Shown: positions 54,221-64,000, counted from the first letter of the stretch. The stretch: DNA of 64,000 bases from Pseudotabrizicola alkalilacus (GCF_003443995.1 NZ_QWEY01000011.1:1-64000), one strand, 5' to 3'. Notes: a model not told the origin generated them from the sequence alone. Numbers and translations: made by a program.

Positions 54221-56482
54221 ATGTCCTCGAAAAATCGTGTTACGCCTGAAGAAGCGCTTGCCTATCATCTGGAGCCGCGTCCCGGCAAATATGAGGTGAT
54301 CGCCTCGACCCCGATGGCGACGCAGCGCGATCTGAGCCTCGCTTATAGCCCCGGTGTGGCTGTGCCGGTGCAGGCGATCGCCGACAATCCGGCGCTGGCC
54401 TATGATTATACGGTCAAGGGCAACATGGTGGCGGTTATTTCCAACGGTACCGCCATTCTGGGCATGGGCAACCTTGGCGCGCTGGCGTCAAAGCCCGTGA
54501 TGGAGGGCAAGGCAGTGCTGTTCAAGCGCTTTGCCGACGTGAATGCCATCGACATCGAGCTGGATACCGAAGACCCGGAGGAGATCATCAAGGCAGTTTC
54601 GCTGATGGGGCCGACATTCGGCGGCATCAACCTTGAAGATATCAAGGCGCCCGAGTGTTTCATCATCGAACAGCGGCTGAAAGAGATCATGGACATTCCG
54701 GTGTTTCATGACGACCAGCACGGCACTGCGGTGATCTGTGCGGCAGGGCTGATCAATGCGCTGGAAATTTCCGGTAAAAAGATCGGCGATGTGCGGATCG
54801 TGCTGAACGGCGCGGGTGCGGCGGGCATCGCCTGTCTGGAGCTGCTCAAGTCGATGGGCGCAAAGCATGACAACTGCATCATGTGCGACACCAAGGGCGT
54901 GATCTATCAGGGCCGCACCGAAGGTATGAACCAGTGGAAATCGGCCCATGCCGCCAACACCCCGCTGCGCACGCTGGAAGAGGCGATGCAGGGCGCCGAT
55001 GTGTTCCTGGGCGTTTCGGCCAAGGGTGCTGTGACGCCGGAAATGGTGTCTGGCATGGCGGAAAACCCGGTTATTTTTGCCATGGCCAACCCTGACCCCG
55101 AGATCACGCCGGAAGAGGCGCATGCCGTGCGGCCCGATGCCATCGTGGCCACCGGGCGGTCGGACTACCCCAATCAGGTCAACAACGTCTTGGGCTTCCC
55201 CTACCTGTTCCGGGGCGCTTTGGATATTCATGCCCGCGCCATCAATGACGAAATGAAGATCGCCTGCGCCCGGGCGCTGGCCGCACTGGCCCGCGAAGAT
55301 GTGCCGGATGAGGTGGCGATGGCCTACGGGCGCAAGCTGTCGTTTGGCCGCGATTACATCATCCCCACCCCGTTTGACCCGCGGCTGATCTATGTGATCC
55401 CGCCTGCGGTGGCCAAGGCAGGGATGGATACCGGCGTGGCGCGGCGGCCGATCATCGACCTGAAAGCCTATGAACAGAGCCTGAAATCGCGGATGGACCC
55501 GACCGCCAGCATCCTGCAGGGCATTCATGCCCGCGCCAAACAGGCGCAAGCCCGGATGATCTTTGCCGAGGGCGATGACCCGCGCGTGCTGCGCGCCGCC
55601 GTCGCCTATCAGCGCGCCGGTCTGGGCAAAGCCATCGTCGTCGGGCGTGAAACCGATGTGCGCGACAAGCTGGAGGCCGCAGGCCTTGGCGATGCGGTGC
55701 GCGAGCTGGAGGTGGTGAATGCCGCCAACACCCGCCATCTGGAGACCTACAAGGACTTTCTCTACAAACGCCTGCAGCGCAGCGGCCATGACGGTGAGGA
55801 TATCCACCGCCTTGCCGCCCGTGACCGGCATGTATTTTCAGCCCTGATGCTGCAACATGGCCATGGTGACGGGCTGGTGACCGGGGTGACGCGGAAATCG
55901 GCGCATATCCTGTCGCTGATCAACCATGTGTTTGACGCGACCGCCGCCGATGGGGCGGTGGGCGTGACGGCGCTGCTGCACAAGGGCCGCATTCTGCTGA
56001 TTGCCGATACGCTGGTGCAGGAATGGCCGGAGCCAGAGGATCTGGCGACGATCGCGATCCGCTCGGCAGGCGTGGCGCGGTCACTGGGGCTGGAGCCGCG
56101 GGTGGCTTTTGTTTCGTTCTCGACCTTTGGCTATCCGGTCTCGGAACGGGCGACAAAGATGCATGCAGCCCCTCGTGTGCTGGACGGTATGGGCGTCGAT
56201 TTCGAATACGAAGGTGAAATGACCGTCGATGTCGCCCTGAACATGGAGCAGATGAAGCATTACCCGTTCTGCCGCCTGAGCGGCCCGGCCAATATTCTTG
56301 TGGTCCCGGCGCGTCATTCCGCCAGCATCTCGGTCAAGCTGATGCAGGAAATGGCAGGGGCGACGGTGATCGGGCCGATCCTGACCGGCGTGAAAAAGCC
56401 GATTCAGATCTGTTCGACCAATTCGACGGTGAACGATATCCTGAACATGGCGGTGATGACCGCCTGCAAGATCGGTCAGTAA
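54221..56482 (+). CDS. maeB: NADP-dependent malic enzyme with phosphotransacetylase-like domain
   Basis: 753 residues. Malic enzyme domain (residues 1-~430): AYSPGVAVPVQAI, GNLGALASKPVMEGKAVLFKRFADVNAIDIELD, FHDDQHGTAVICAAGLINAL, NGAGAAGIACLELL and FAMANPDPEITPEEA; then a PTA-like domain (RMIFAEGDDPRVLRAA to the end). Decarboxylates malate to pyruvate; in relatives the PTA-like part senses acetyl-CoA and is not catalytic. ATG at 54221 is preceded by AAGGAA. Confidence 0.95.
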   Translation: MSSKNRVTPEEALAYHLEPRPGKYEVIASTPMATQRDLSLAYSPGVAVPVQAIADNPALAYDYTVKGNMVAVISNGTAILGMGNLGALASKPVMEGKAVLFKRFADVNAIDIELDTEDPEEIIKAVSLMGPTFGGINLEDIKAPECFIIEQRLKEIMDIPVFHDDQHGTAVICAAGLINALEISGKKIGDVRIVLNGAGAAGIACLELLKSMGAKHDNCIMCDTKGVIYQGRTEGMNQWKSAHAANTPLRTLEEAMQGADVFLGVSAKGAVTPEMVSGMAENPVIFAMANPDPEITPEEAHAVRPDAIVATGRSDYPNQVNNVLGFPYLFRGALDIHARAINDEMKIACARALAALAREDVPDEVAMAYGRKLSFGRDYIIPTPFDPRLIYVIPPAVAKAGMDTGVARRPIIDLKAYEQSLKSRMDPTASILQGIHARAKQAQARMIFAEGDDPRVLRAAVAYQRAGLGKAIVVGRETDVRDKLEAAGLGDAVRELEVVNAANTRHLETYKDFLYKRLQRSGHDGEDIHRLAARDRHVFSALMLQHGHGDGLVTGVTRKSAHILSLINHVFDATAADGAVGVTALLHKGRILLIADTLVQEWPEPEDLATIAIRSAGVARSLGLEPRVAFVSFSTFGYPVSERATKMHAAPRVLDGMGVDFEYEGEMTVDVALNMEQMKHYPFCRLSGPANILVVPARHSASISVKLMQEMAGATVIGPILTGVKKPIQICSTNSTVNDILNMAVMTACKIGQ

Positions 56483-56488
56483 AACAAC

Positions 56489-56514
56489 AGGCCCGTCGGA
56501 TCGGCGGGCCTTTG
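56489..56514. terminator. Terminator between maeB and msrA
   Basis: AGGCCCG (56489-56495) pairs with CGGGCCT (56505-56511), followed by TTTG on the plus strand and lying just past the msrA stop on the minus strand. It serves maeB and possibly the convergent msrA. Confidence 0.7.
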
Positions 56515-56515
56515 A

Positions 56516-57148
56516 TCACTTGGCAAAAGCTGCCTGTTTGCCCCAGATCTGCTTGACCCGTGCATCGCGCCCACAGGCCTGACGGTAAAACGTATAGGCG
56601 TTTTTCTTCTGCTTCGGCCCGGCGCGGGTCAGGATGATATCAGAGCTTTTGTAGTAATCCTGATGATAGGCCTCGGCCTTCCAGAACGTGCTCGCGGGCA
56701 GAACCGGCGTGACGATCTTTTTGCCCAAAGCGCGCCCGGCCTCGGCCACCGCCGCCTCGGCAGCGGCCTTTTGCGCCGGGTTAGAGACGAAAATGGCGGT
56801 GCGATAGGCGGGGCCACGGTCACAGAACTGGCCGCCATTGTCGGTCACATCGACCGACCGCAGGAACATCGCGATCAATTGGTCATAACTGATCTTGCTG
56901 TTGTCAAAGGTGATCTCGACAGCCTCATAGTGCCCCTCATGGTTCGGATAGGTCGGGTTCTGCATCGTGCCGCCGGTGTAGCCCGACACCACAGACCGCA
57001 CCCCCGGCACTTTTTCAAAATCCGACTCGACGCACCAGAAACAGCCCCCGGCCACAATCGCCTTTTCCGTCGCGGCATGGGCGGTGCCGGACGCCGCCAG
57101 CATCACCATCAGCCCCACGCCCGCCAGAATGGAAATCATCCGTTGCAT
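56516..57148 (-). CDS. msrA: Exported peptide methionine sulfoxide reductase MsrA
   Basis: 210 residues. Signal peptide ([22 protein letters not shown]) then [21 protein letters not shown] with the catalytic Cys, [24 protein letters not shown] and [13 protein letters not shown]. Reduces methionine-S-sulfoxide. The signal peptide places it in the periplasm, unlike most MsrA proteins. Probable resolving Cys near the C-terminus ([11 protein letters not shown]). Confidence 0.93.
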   Translation of the reverse strand: MQRMISILAGVGLMVMLAASGTAHAATEKAIVAGGCFWCVESDFEKVPGVRSVVSGYTGGTMQNPTYPNHEGHYEAVEITFDNSKISYDQLIAMFLRSVDVTDNGGQFCDRGPAYRTAIFVSNPAQKAAAEAAVAEAGRALGKKIVTPVLPASTFWKAEAYHQDYYKSSDIILTRAGPKQKKNAYTFYRQACGRDARVKQIWGKQAAFAK

Positions 57149-57293
57149 CGCATTCTCCCTGATTTGTTGCCGACAGGATCACCCTTGCCACGGTTGCGTC
57201 TACTCACCCCCGCGTGATCTCACGCACAGGTGATCCTGCCCCTTTCCCTTGCCGCCCGCCCGCCGTAGCCTGAGCGAAAATCCGGAGAATTCG

Positions 57294-58193
57294 ATGACCA
57301 ATGATGTTTCCACCCATCAGGCCGAAGATGACGCTCGTAACGAAGACATTCTGATCTGGGTCAATGGCGCCCTGAAGCCAAAGGCACAGGCTTTGGTCTC
57401 AGTCTACGACTCCGGCTTCATGCTTGGCGATGGCGTGTGGGAGGGGATCAGGCTCTATAATGGCCGTTGGACCTTTCTTGACGAACACATGGACCGGCTG
57501 TTCGAGGCGGCAAAGGCGATTGACCTCGATATCGGCATGACCCGCGATCAGATCATCGCCGCCGTGCTGGAAACGCAAAACGCCAACGCGATGACCACCG
57601 ATGCCCACGCCCGGCTGATGGTGACGCGGGGGGTCAAGACCCGGCCGTTCCAGCACCCGAAACTGTCACAGCGCGGCCCGACGGTGGTGATCATCATGGA
57701 GCACTCGCGCCCGAAACTGCCGCGCCCGATCCGGCTGGCGACGGTGCCGCATCTGCGCGGCTTGCCGATGACGCAAGACCCCAAGCTGAACTCGCATTCC
57801 AAGCTGAACTGCATCCTCGCCTGCATCGCCGCCGAAAAGGCCGGGGCGGATGAGGCGCTGATGCTGGATGTGCATGGCTTTGTGAACACGACCAACGCCT
57901 GCAACTTCTTTATCGTCAAAAAGGGCGCAGTCTGGACCAGCACCGGCTACTATTGCATGAACGGCATTACGCGACAAAAGGTCATCGACCTGTGCCGCGC
58001 CAATGACATTCCGGTCTTTGAGCGCAATTTCAGTCTGGTCGATACCTACAGCGCCGATGAGGCGTTTCTGACCGGCACCTTCGGCGCGCAGACCCCGGTC
58101 GGCGTGATTGATGGCCGCCAGATCGGCACCGGCCAGCTCGGACCGGTCACGGAGCGCATCCGGGCACTCTACAAAACGCTCGTGGGCGGCTGA
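57294..58193 (+). CDS. Class IV (branched-chain/D-amino acid type) aminotransferase
   Basis: 299 residues. PLP fold type IV: WVNGALKPKAQALVSVYDSGFMLGDGVWEGIRLYNGR, SHSKLNCILACIAAEKAGADEALMLD with the candidate PLP-binding Lys, HGFVNTTNACNFFIVKKG, GITRQKVIDLC and ADEAFLTGTFGAQTPV. Resembles IlvE/Dat rather than PabC, but I cannot fix the substrate. ATG at 57294 follows CGGAGA. Confidence 0.82.
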   Translation: MTNDVSTHQAEDDARNEDILIWVNGALKPKAQALVSVYDSGFMLGDGVWEGIRLYNGRWTFLDEHMDRLFEAAKAIDLDIGMTRDQIIAAVLETQNANAMTTDAHARLMVTRGVKTRPFQHPKLSQRGPTVVIIMEHSRPKLPRPIRLATVPHLRGLPMTQDPKLNSHSKLNCILACIAAEKAGADEALMLDVHGFVNTTNACNFFIVKKGAVWTSTGYYCMNGITRQKVIDLCRANDIPVFERNFSLVDTYSADEAFLTGTFGAQTPVGVIDGRQIGTGQLGPVTERIRALYKTLVGG

Positions 58194-58218
58194 TTTCATC
58201 TGTTCACAAATATCCCAC

Positions 58219-58243
58219 GGGGGTTTGGGGGTGTGAAACCCCC
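58219..58243. repeat. G/C-rich inverted repeat between the aminotransferase and sulfotransferase genes
   Basis: GGGGGTTT (58219-58226) pairs with AAACCCCC (58236-58243) around a 9-base loop that itself begins with GGGGG. No U-tract follows. Similar G-run palindromes are scattered between genes in Rhodobacteraceae, so a repeat family member or a transcript-end hairpin are both possible. Confidence 0.5.
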
Positions 58244-58271
58244 AATCCGCCGGTTCAAAAAGGAACCAGCC

Positions 58272-58988
58272 ATGAAAATCGCGATGTGGTCCGGGCCGCG
58301 CAATTTATCGACCGCCCTGATGTATGCTTTCGCCGCGCGGGGCGATTGCGCGGTCTGGGATGAGCCGTTTTATGCGGCCTACCTGCGCGAGACCGGGATC
58401 GCGCATCCGATGCACGATCAGATCATCGCGGCGCATGAGGACGATCCGGAACGGGTCGCGGCGGGCTGCGTGGGCGAGATTCCGCAGGAACAGAGCCTGT
58501 TTTACCAAAAGCACATGACCCTGCACATGATCCCGGAGTTTGATCGGGGCTTCATGCGCGATCTGACCAATGTGTTCCTGATCCGGCATCCGGCGCGGGT
58601 GGTGGCGTCCTATGCGAAAAAGCGTGAAGGACTGACGCTGGCGGATATCGGTTTCGTTCAGCAGGCCGAGCTGTTCGATCAGGTCGCGGGCTGGATGGGT
58701 GAGGCGCCGCTGGTGATCGACAGCGCCGATATCCGCGCCGATCCGCGCGCGGCCCTGACGCAGCTGTGTGAGGCGTTGGGGATTCTGTTCACCGAAAACA
58801 TGCTCCACTGGCCCGCCGGGCCAAAACCGTTTGATGGCGTCTGGGCCCCACACTGGTACGGCACCGTGCATCGCTCCACCGGCTTTGAAGAGCCGGAGGG
58901 GGCCTTGCCACAGCTGTCCGCCGATTATCAGGCGATTGTCGATCAGGCGTTGCCGTATTACGAAAAACTGGCGGCGTTTCGGATGTGA
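58272..58988 (+). CDS. Sulfotransferase-like P-loop protein
   Basis: 238 residues. MKIAMWSGPRNLSTALMYAF supplies a PAPS-type 5' phosphosulfate loop with R-N-L-S-T, and TNVFLIRHPARVVASYAKK gives the 3' phosphate-binding region with a Ser. This pattern is seen in bacterial sulfotransferase-family proteins, often encoded near class IV aminotransferases. The acceptor is unknown and real sulfotransferase activity is not proven. Confidence 0.75.
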   Translation: MKIAMWSGPRNLSTALMYAFAARGDCAVWDEPFYAAYLRETGIAHPMHDQIIAAHEDDPERVAAGCVGEIPQEQSLFYQKHMTLHMIPEFDRGFMRDLTNVFLIRHPARVVASYAKKREGLTLADIGFVQQAELFDQVAGWMGEAPLVIDSADIRADPRAALTQLCEALGILFTENMLHWPAGPKPFDGVWAPHWYGTVHRSTGFEEPEGALPQLSADYQAIVDQALPYYEKLAAFRM

Positions 58989-59016
58989 AAAAGGGCCGGA
59001 AGTCCGGCCCTTTTTG
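58987..59016. terminator. Bidirectional terminator between the sulfotransferase-like gene and argG
   Basis: AAAAAGGGCCGGA pairs with TCCGGCCCTTTTT over a 2-base loop, starting at the stop codon of the plus-strand gene. A/U tracts on both sides suit termination in both directions; argG ends at 59035 on the other strand. Confidence 0.92.
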
Positions 59017-59034
59017 CAGGCATAGAGCCTGTTT

Positions 59035-60285
59035 TCAGCCCTTGTCCGCCACCCGTGCATTCCGGTTGGCGATCAGTTTCAGGCGCAGCGCGTTGAGGCG
59101 GATGAAGCCTGCGGCGTCTTTCTGGTCATAGGCACCGGCGTCGTCTTCGAAGGTCACGTGCGCTTCGGAATAGAGCGAATGATCCGACCAGCGGCCAACG
59201 CAGGTGGCGGCACCTTTATAGAGCTTCAGGCGGACAGTGCCGGTGACGTGCTCCTGGCTCTTGTCGATCAGGGCTTGCAGCATTTCCCGCTCGGGCGAGA
59301 ACCAGAAGCCGTTGTAGATCAGCTCCGCATAGCGCGGCATGATCGAGTCTTTCAGGTGGCCCGCGCCTGCATCCAGGGTGATCTGCTCGATCCCCCGATG
59401 TGCCTCCAGCAATACGGTGCCGCCGGGGGTCTCATAGATGCCGCGCGACTTCATGCCAACGAACCGGTTTTCCACGAAGTCGAGCCGACCGATGCCATGC
59501 TTGCCGCCCAGCTCGTTGAGGCGGGTCAAGATGGTGGCGGGTGACAGCGCCTCGCCATTGATCGCGGTGGCATCACCACGCTCGAAGCTGACTTCGATGT
59601 ATTCCGGGGTATCCGGGGCAGCCTCGGGAGACACCGTACGCTGATAAACATACTCCGGGGCCTGCTCGGCCGGGTTTTCCAGCGCCTTGCCCTCGGATGA
59701 GGTGTGCAGCAGGTTGGCATCGACCGAGAAGGGCGCTTCGCCGCGCTTGTCCTTGGCAATCGGGATCTGGTTCGCCTCGGCAAACTCGATCAGCTTGGTG
59801 CGGCTGGTCAGATCCCATTCGCGCCACGGCGCGATCACCCGGATCGACGGGTCAAGCGCATAGGCCGACAGCTCGAAGCGAACCTGATCATTGCCTTTGC
59901 CGGTCGCGCCATGTGCGACGGCATCGGCCCCATGTTTATGGGCCAGATCAACCAGATGCTTGGAGATCAGCGGGCGCGCAATAGAGGTGCCCAGCAGATA
60001 CAGCCCCTCATATAGCGCATTGGCGCGGAACATCGGGAACACGTAATCGCGCACGAATTCTTCACGCACGTCAACGATGTGGATGTTCTCGGGTTTGATG
60101 CCCAGCAGCTCGGCCTTGGCGCGGGCAGGCTCCAGCTCTTCGCCCTGACCCAGATCGGCGGTGAAGGTGATGACCTCACAGCCATATTCGGTCTGCAGCC
60201 ATTTCAGGATGATCGAGGTGTCCAGACCGCCGGAATAGGCGAGGACGACTTTCTTGGGCTTTGCGATGGGCTTGGTGGTCGACAT
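59035..60285 (-). CDS. argG: Argininosuccinate synthase
   Basis: 416 residues. ATP pyrophosphatase loop [73 protein letters not shown] and GRWSDHSLY. Joins citrulline and aspartate in arginine synthesis. ATG at 60285 gives the usual length; the frame remains open about 108 codons further but lacks family sequence. Confidence 0.96.
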   Translation of the reverse strand: MSTTKPIAKPKKVVLAYSGGLDTSIILKWLQTEYGCEVITFTADLGQGEELEPARAKAELLGIKPENIHIVDVREEFVRDYVFPMFRANALYEGLYLLGTSIARPLISKHLVDLAHKHGADAVAHGATGKGNDQVRFELSAYALDPSIRVIAPWREWDLTSRTKLIEFAEANQIPIAKDKRGEAPFSVDANLLHTSSEGKALENPAEQAPEYVYQRTVSPEAAPDTPEYIEVSFERGDATAINGEALSPATILTRLNELGGKHGIGRLDFVENRFVGMKSRGIYETPGGTVLLEAHRGIEQITLDAGAGHLKDSIMPRYAELIYNGFWFSPEREMLQALIDKSQEHVTGTVRLKLYKGAATCVGRWSDHSLYSEAHVTFEDDAGAYDQKDAAGFIRLNALRLKLIANRNARVADKG

Positions 60286-60719
60286 GGATGCGCTCCCTTT
60301 GGGATTTGCGCGGGCATAAGGCGAAATGAAGGAAAGGGCAAGAAACATGACGGAGTTTGGCTTACGAGAGCGCGTGTTGCCTGTGCAACTTTTCGGCGAC
60401 AAATCCGCGCCTGCCATCCTTGCTCCATGTCTCGCGTTGCTAAGCCAGGCGCCCATCTGCGCACCAGTCGCGGGCAGCGGGACTATGGCATATACCGCCG
60501 CCTGCCGTCTGGCCAAATGCTGGTGAGTAGGCACCAGAAAATCAACCAACCCATATTGCCTGAATACTGGTGTTTCTGCCGTTTGGTGGCTTTCCCCATC
60601 ATGACACAATCAGAACTGTACTGCAGTTTCCTTCGGCCCATATTTCTCTAGACATCCATATGATGCACTTTAACACTCATCCTGCCCGCAGAGGGTGCCG
60701 GTACGGAGTCGAGAGAGAT
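60286..60719. other. Intergenic stretch upstream of argG and the sulfotransferase gene
   Basis: 434 bases between divergent genes. Open frames here are short, lack ribosome sites and show no recognisable protein. It must hold the argG promoter on the minus strand and the promoter of the 60720 gene. I see no clear operator, tRNA or hairpin of note. The half nearer 60720 is lower in GC, like that gene. Confidence 0.5.
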
Positions 60720-61415
60720 ATGATAAGCCATTCGCGTAAGTTCATTTTCATACACATCCCCAAAACCGCTGGAACCAGCATAGAGAAATGTCTCACGGAT
60801 GTTTGCGTTCCCGTCCTTGCTGGGGCGAACAATACTGAAAGCATTTATTTCAAACACACCGACATAATGGGCTTCAAGCGGATGTTAGGAGACTATTTTC
60901 TCGATCACCTTTCATTTACTTCCGTACGAAACCCATGGGATTGGTTGATATCGCTCTATGAATTCAACAGGGGGATGCAAAGGGTCTATCTCAAGAATAC
61001 AGGTCATGTTGCGGTTGGCGCTGAAATTCCGGACGAGCTAAAAGACACCCCCTTTGATGAATGGCTGATCTGGTGGACCGAAACTTTCCGAGCCACCCAG
61101 TCAAAGCTGATCTGCGATCCTGATGGTCAGCTGTTGGTGCAGCGCATCCTGGCATATGAGTCGATTCGAGATGATTTCTCGTCGCTTATCAGTCAATTAA
61201 ATCTGCCTCAGCGCAATTTGCCCTGGTTTCATAAGCGCGATAAAAAAGGGCCGAGGGGGCATTATTTTTCACCCCGTTTGCGCGGTTTTGTCGAGAAGAA
61301 CTTCTCAGAAGACATCGAGCGGTTCGGCTATGCCTTTGACGATCCCCCCAACCATGTGCCAGAAACGTTGCGCAGGCTTGACGCCAGCTGGAGATCCCGT
61401 GCCAAGCAAGGTTGA
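60720..61415 (+). CDS. Sulfotransferase family 2-type protein
   Basis: 231 residues. SRKFIFIHIPKTAGTSIEKCL is the 5' phosphosulfate-binding loop (IPKTAGTS) of carbohydrate sulfotransferases, and LSFTSVRNPWDWLISLYEF the 3' phosphate-binding motif (R-N-P-W-D). A cytoplasmic PAPS-dependent enzyme, probably modifying a surface sugar or small molecule. Codon use is clearly lower in GC than argG, suggesting horizontal gain. ATG 60720 follows GAGAG; a longer frame to 60570 is poorly supported. Confidence 0.85.
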   Translation: MISHSRKFIFIHIPKTAGTSIEKCLTDVCVPVLAGANNTESIYFKHTDIMGFKRMLGDYFLDHLSFTSVRNPWDWLISLYEFNRGMQRVYLKNTGHVAVGAEIPDELKDTPFDEWLIWWTETFRATQSKLICDPDGQLLVQRILAYESIRDDFSSLISQLNLPQRNLPWFHKRDKKGPRGHYFSPRLRGFVEKNFSEDIERFGYAFDDPPNHVPETLRRLDASWRSRAKQG

Positions 61416-61764
61416 TGCCGCTCAGCACGTTGCCCATGCTGCCCCCCTCTTCGCCTCAATGGCAGCCAGCGGATGATAGTATCTGTTTTCGTGACGGGTG
61501 ACGAAATATGGCTGTGCCGGATAATGACAGGCCATGACGGGGGCCATAGCCGCAGCCGGATTCAAGAGAGTTGCGCAGGTTCCGCGCCTGCCGTCTAAAG
61601 ATGGCAATACCAGACTTGAAACGTCGTCCATAGCGACTTAATCGGGGTCAGCGTCCTTCCATCAATCCGGGCATGGGCACGAACCGCTGCAAGCGGTCGT
61701 GTCCTGACTTTGCCTCTTGGGAAGACCTTTGCCGGAACCTGTGATGAAAGGATGTTCTCGGGGG
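61416..61764. other. Intergenic stretch before the Mrp antiporter genes
   Basis: 349 bases. A 69-codon minus-strand frame at 61422-61631 has no motif or ribosome site I trust. Otherwise no feature seen; it should carry the promoter of the mrpA operon. Confidence 0.4.
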
Positions 61765-64000
61765 CATGATCGAAGAGAACCTGCTGCTTATATTGGTCGG
61801 ATTGCCTTTTGCTGCGGCGGTTGCCGCCAGCACCGTCCGGGCGACGGCACATGGTGCGGCGGCATGGGTTTCTGGTATACTCCTGACGACAGGGCTGGCG
61901 ATCCTCGCTCTGCTGCGCGCGCCGATCAGCGATGGTCAGGTTATTCGCGGAACTTTGCGTTGGGTGCCGTCGCTGGGGTTGAACCTTACCTTCCGGATGG
62001 ATGGCTTTGTCTGGATGTTCGTGACGCTGGTGTTTGCGATCGGCATTCTGGTGCTGATCTACGCGCGGTACTATCTGTCCAAGGCTGATCCGGTTCCGCG
62101 TTTTTACGCTTTTCTGTTGGCTTTTACCGGCGCGATGACCGGCGTGCTGACGTCGGGCAACATCCTGATGCTGGTGGTGTTCTGGGAGCTGACTTCGATC
62201 CTGTCGTTCCTGTTGATCGGCTACTGGCATCAGGGACAGGCTGCACGCGACGGTGCGCGGATGTCACTGATCGTGACGGGGCTGGGCGGGTTGTGTCTGC
62301 TGGTCGCCATGCTGCTGATGGGCCAGATCGTCGGCAGCTATGACCTCGACCGTGTGTTGGCGGCGGGCGATCTTGTGCGTGTCGATCCGCTGTATCCGCT
62401 GGTTCTGGGCCTGTTCCTGCTGGGCTGTTTCACCAAATCGGCGCAAATGCCGTTTCATTTCTGGCTGCCGGGTGCGATGGCTGCGCCGACACCCGTATCG
62501 GCCTTTCTGCACTCGGCAACGATGGTAAAGGCCGGAGTGTTCCTGCTGGTGCGCTTTTCTCCGGTTCTGGGGCAGACCGAGCTTTGGTTTTTTGCCGTCA
62601 CGGGCACAGGCATGCTGACGCTGGTGCTGGGGTCGGTAATTGCGCTGTTCCGTCATGATCTGAAGGGGCTGCTGGCTTATTCCACGATCAGCCATCTGGG
62701 CTTGATCACTGCGCTGGCCGGGATCGGGTCTAACGGCGCGATATTGGCTGCGATGTTTCATATTGTGAACCATGCGGTGTTCAAGGCCAGTCTTTTCATG
62801 GCGGCAGGTATCATTGACCATGAGACCGGCACGCGCGACATGCGCCGGCTGAGCGGGCTGATCCGGTTTATGCCGGTAACGGGTGCGCTTGCCATCGTCG
62901 CTTCGGCGGCTATGGCAGGGGTGCCACTGTTGAACGGCTTCATCTCGAAGGAGATGTTCTTTGCCGAAACGGCCGATTGGCACAACGGAACCTGGCTTGA
63001 TAATTCGCTGCCATATCTGGCGACCATCGCTGGCATCTTTGCCGTTGCCTATTCGCTGCGCTTTATCGCCACCGTGTTTTTTGGGCCCGAGGCGACAGAC
63101 CTGCCCAAGGTGCCGCACGAGCCACCTTCGTTGATGCGCCGTCCGGTAGAGCTTTTGGTGCTGGTTTGTCTGATTGTCGGCGTTCTGCCGGGGCTGACGC
63201 TGGGACCAACGCTGAATCTTGCCGCCCGATCGGTGCTGGGTGCTGATCTGCCCTATAAGGACATTGCCATCTGGCATGGCCTTAACCTGCCTCTGGCGAT
63301 GAGCCTTGTTGCCCTTGGCGCAGGCGTTGCCCTCTATGCCCTTCTGGGACGACGCATTGCCGACGGGCCAGAAGGTCCGCCGCTGCTGCACCGGCTCCGG
63401 GCGCAGCGCGTGTTTGAAAAGCTTCTGCTGCTGCTGACATGGAAGCTGCCGCGCATCGTTCACCGGACTATCGGGACCGAGCGGCTTCAGCCGCAGCTGC
63501 GTTTGATCGTGCTGTTGAGCATTGCGGCTGGCCTGGCGACACTCTGGGGCAGTCTGCGGCTGGCCCCTGTGCCACTCGCCACCGATCTGAACCCTGCCTT
63601 TGCCCTGATGTGGGCGGTTGGGGCGGCCTGTGCTGTAGGTGCGGCGTGGCTGGCCAAGTATCATCGCTTTGCTTCGGTTGTGCTTCTGGGCGGGGCAGGG
63701 GCAGTCACCTGTCTGACCTTTGCCTGGGCATCGGCGCCGGATCTGGCCGTGACACAGCTTCTGGTCGAGATCGTAACCACCGTTCTTTTGCTTTTGGGAC
63801 TGCGCTGGCTGCCCAAACGGCGCGAGGAAATCGCCGAGGACAAGCTTTTGCCTGCCCGTATGCGGCGGATACGGGATGTCGTGATTGCCGTTGCAGCTGG
63901 GTCCGGTCTTGCCGGAATTGCCTATGTGATGATGACCTGGCCACTTATCCCGAACGTCGGTGACTGGTTCCTGCGCAACGCCTATAGCGAGGGCGGCGGG
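61765..64000 (+). CDS. mrpA: Na+/H+ antiporter subunit A (Mrp/Mnh/Pha), 3' end outside window
   Basis: 745 complete codons visible, no stop before the window end. NuoL-like membrane protein: about 20 hydrophobic segments, with VVFWELTSILSFLLIGYW, FTKSAQMPFHFWLPGAMAAPTPVSAFLHSATMVKAGVFLL, LLAYSTISHLGLIT, MFHIVNHAVFKASLFMAAG and GVPLLNGFISKEMFF, all typical of MrpA/PhaA. The extra C-terminal part (VTQLLVEIVTTVLLLLGLRWLP) is the MrpA-specific extension. The rest of the mrp operon should follow beyond 64000. Gives Na+ or K+ export and pH tolerance, common in marine bacteria. Confidence 0.93.

Noticed and set aside
54488-55831. 447-codon minus-strand open frame
   Set aside because: Antisense shadow of maeB, with no recognisable domain.
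61422-61631. 69-codon minus-strand frame
   Set aside because: No ribosome site, no recognisable motif; left as intergenic.
62264-63664. Long minus-strand open frame of 466 codons
   Set aside because: It is antisense to mrpA, is Gln/His/Arg-rich as expected from shadow frames of hydrophobic high-GC genes, and has no motif.
1-64000. CRISPR arrays, prophage, toxin-antitoxin pairs, known defence systems
   Set aside because: None recognised on either strand; no array of regularly spaced direct repeats, no cas, phage structural, restriction or retron-like genes were seen.

Overview
The window is a high-GC alphaproteobacterial chromosome segment, almost certainly from the Rhodobacteraceae (Roseobacter/Rhodobacter relatives). 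The evidence is the regB / senC-regA-hvrA cluster close to ahcY, a mitofilin-like gene beside hemD, AddAB recombination genes instead of RecBCD, an alphaproteobacterial origin neighbourhood (maf-aroE-coaE-dnaQ-secB on one side, hemJ-rho-mnmE-mnmG-rsmG-parA-parB on the other), and CtrA- and ParB-type sites. All assignments come from reading the sequence and proteins; no database search was run.

Layout. 1-2.4 kb: a small, lower-GC accessory patch with the end of an IS5-like transposase, a tRNA-like 3' remnant, two unrecognised membrane-protein genes and a tRNA-Thr(CGT). Three copies of the tRNA anticodon-loop core mark it as an integration-scarred site. 2.4-9.5 kb: a HemY-like TPR protein, mitofilin-like protein and hemD, then divergent tsaD-gpsA-YciI-EVE. 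9.1-15.5 kb: DUF2853, ahcY, and the redox regulon hvrA-regA-senC divergent from regB. 15.5-26 kb: a DivL-like PAS protein behind a perfect CtrA box, then tsaE-amgK-murU-addB-addA and trxA. 26-36.5 kb: hslV and hslU with a membrane-protein gene spliced between them, a lipoprotein alpha/beta hydrolase, Smr, mltA, Tim44-like, fxsA, secB, and dnaQ-coaE-aroE-maf reading leftwards.

36.5-36.9 kb is the probable chromosomal origin: an AT-rich, gene-free stretch with a cluster of DnaA boxes, from which the flanking genes diverge. 36.9-46.8 kb holds hemJ, rho, mnmE, mnmG, rsmG, parA and parB rightwards, then hemW, rdgB and rph leftwards. Three perfect parS palindromes lie at 40.04, 41.95 and 45.48 kb, each overlapping coding sequence. 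The mnmE-parB stretch is visibly more AT-rich than its surroundings. 46.9-64 kb: hrcA-grpE, corA, mutS, a GT61-type glycosyltransferase, maeB, msrA, a class IV aminotransferase, a sulfotransferase-like gene, argG, a second sulfotransferase, and the start of an Mrp-type Na+/H+ antiporter subunit A cut by the window end.

Most of the window is conserved housekeeping DNA. The best second-look items are the origin/parS architecture, the CtrA box before the DivL-like gene, the gene inserted between hslV and hslU, and the unassigned gene pair in the tRNA-linked patch. I saw no CRISPR array, prophage, toxin-antitoxin pair or recognisable defence system.
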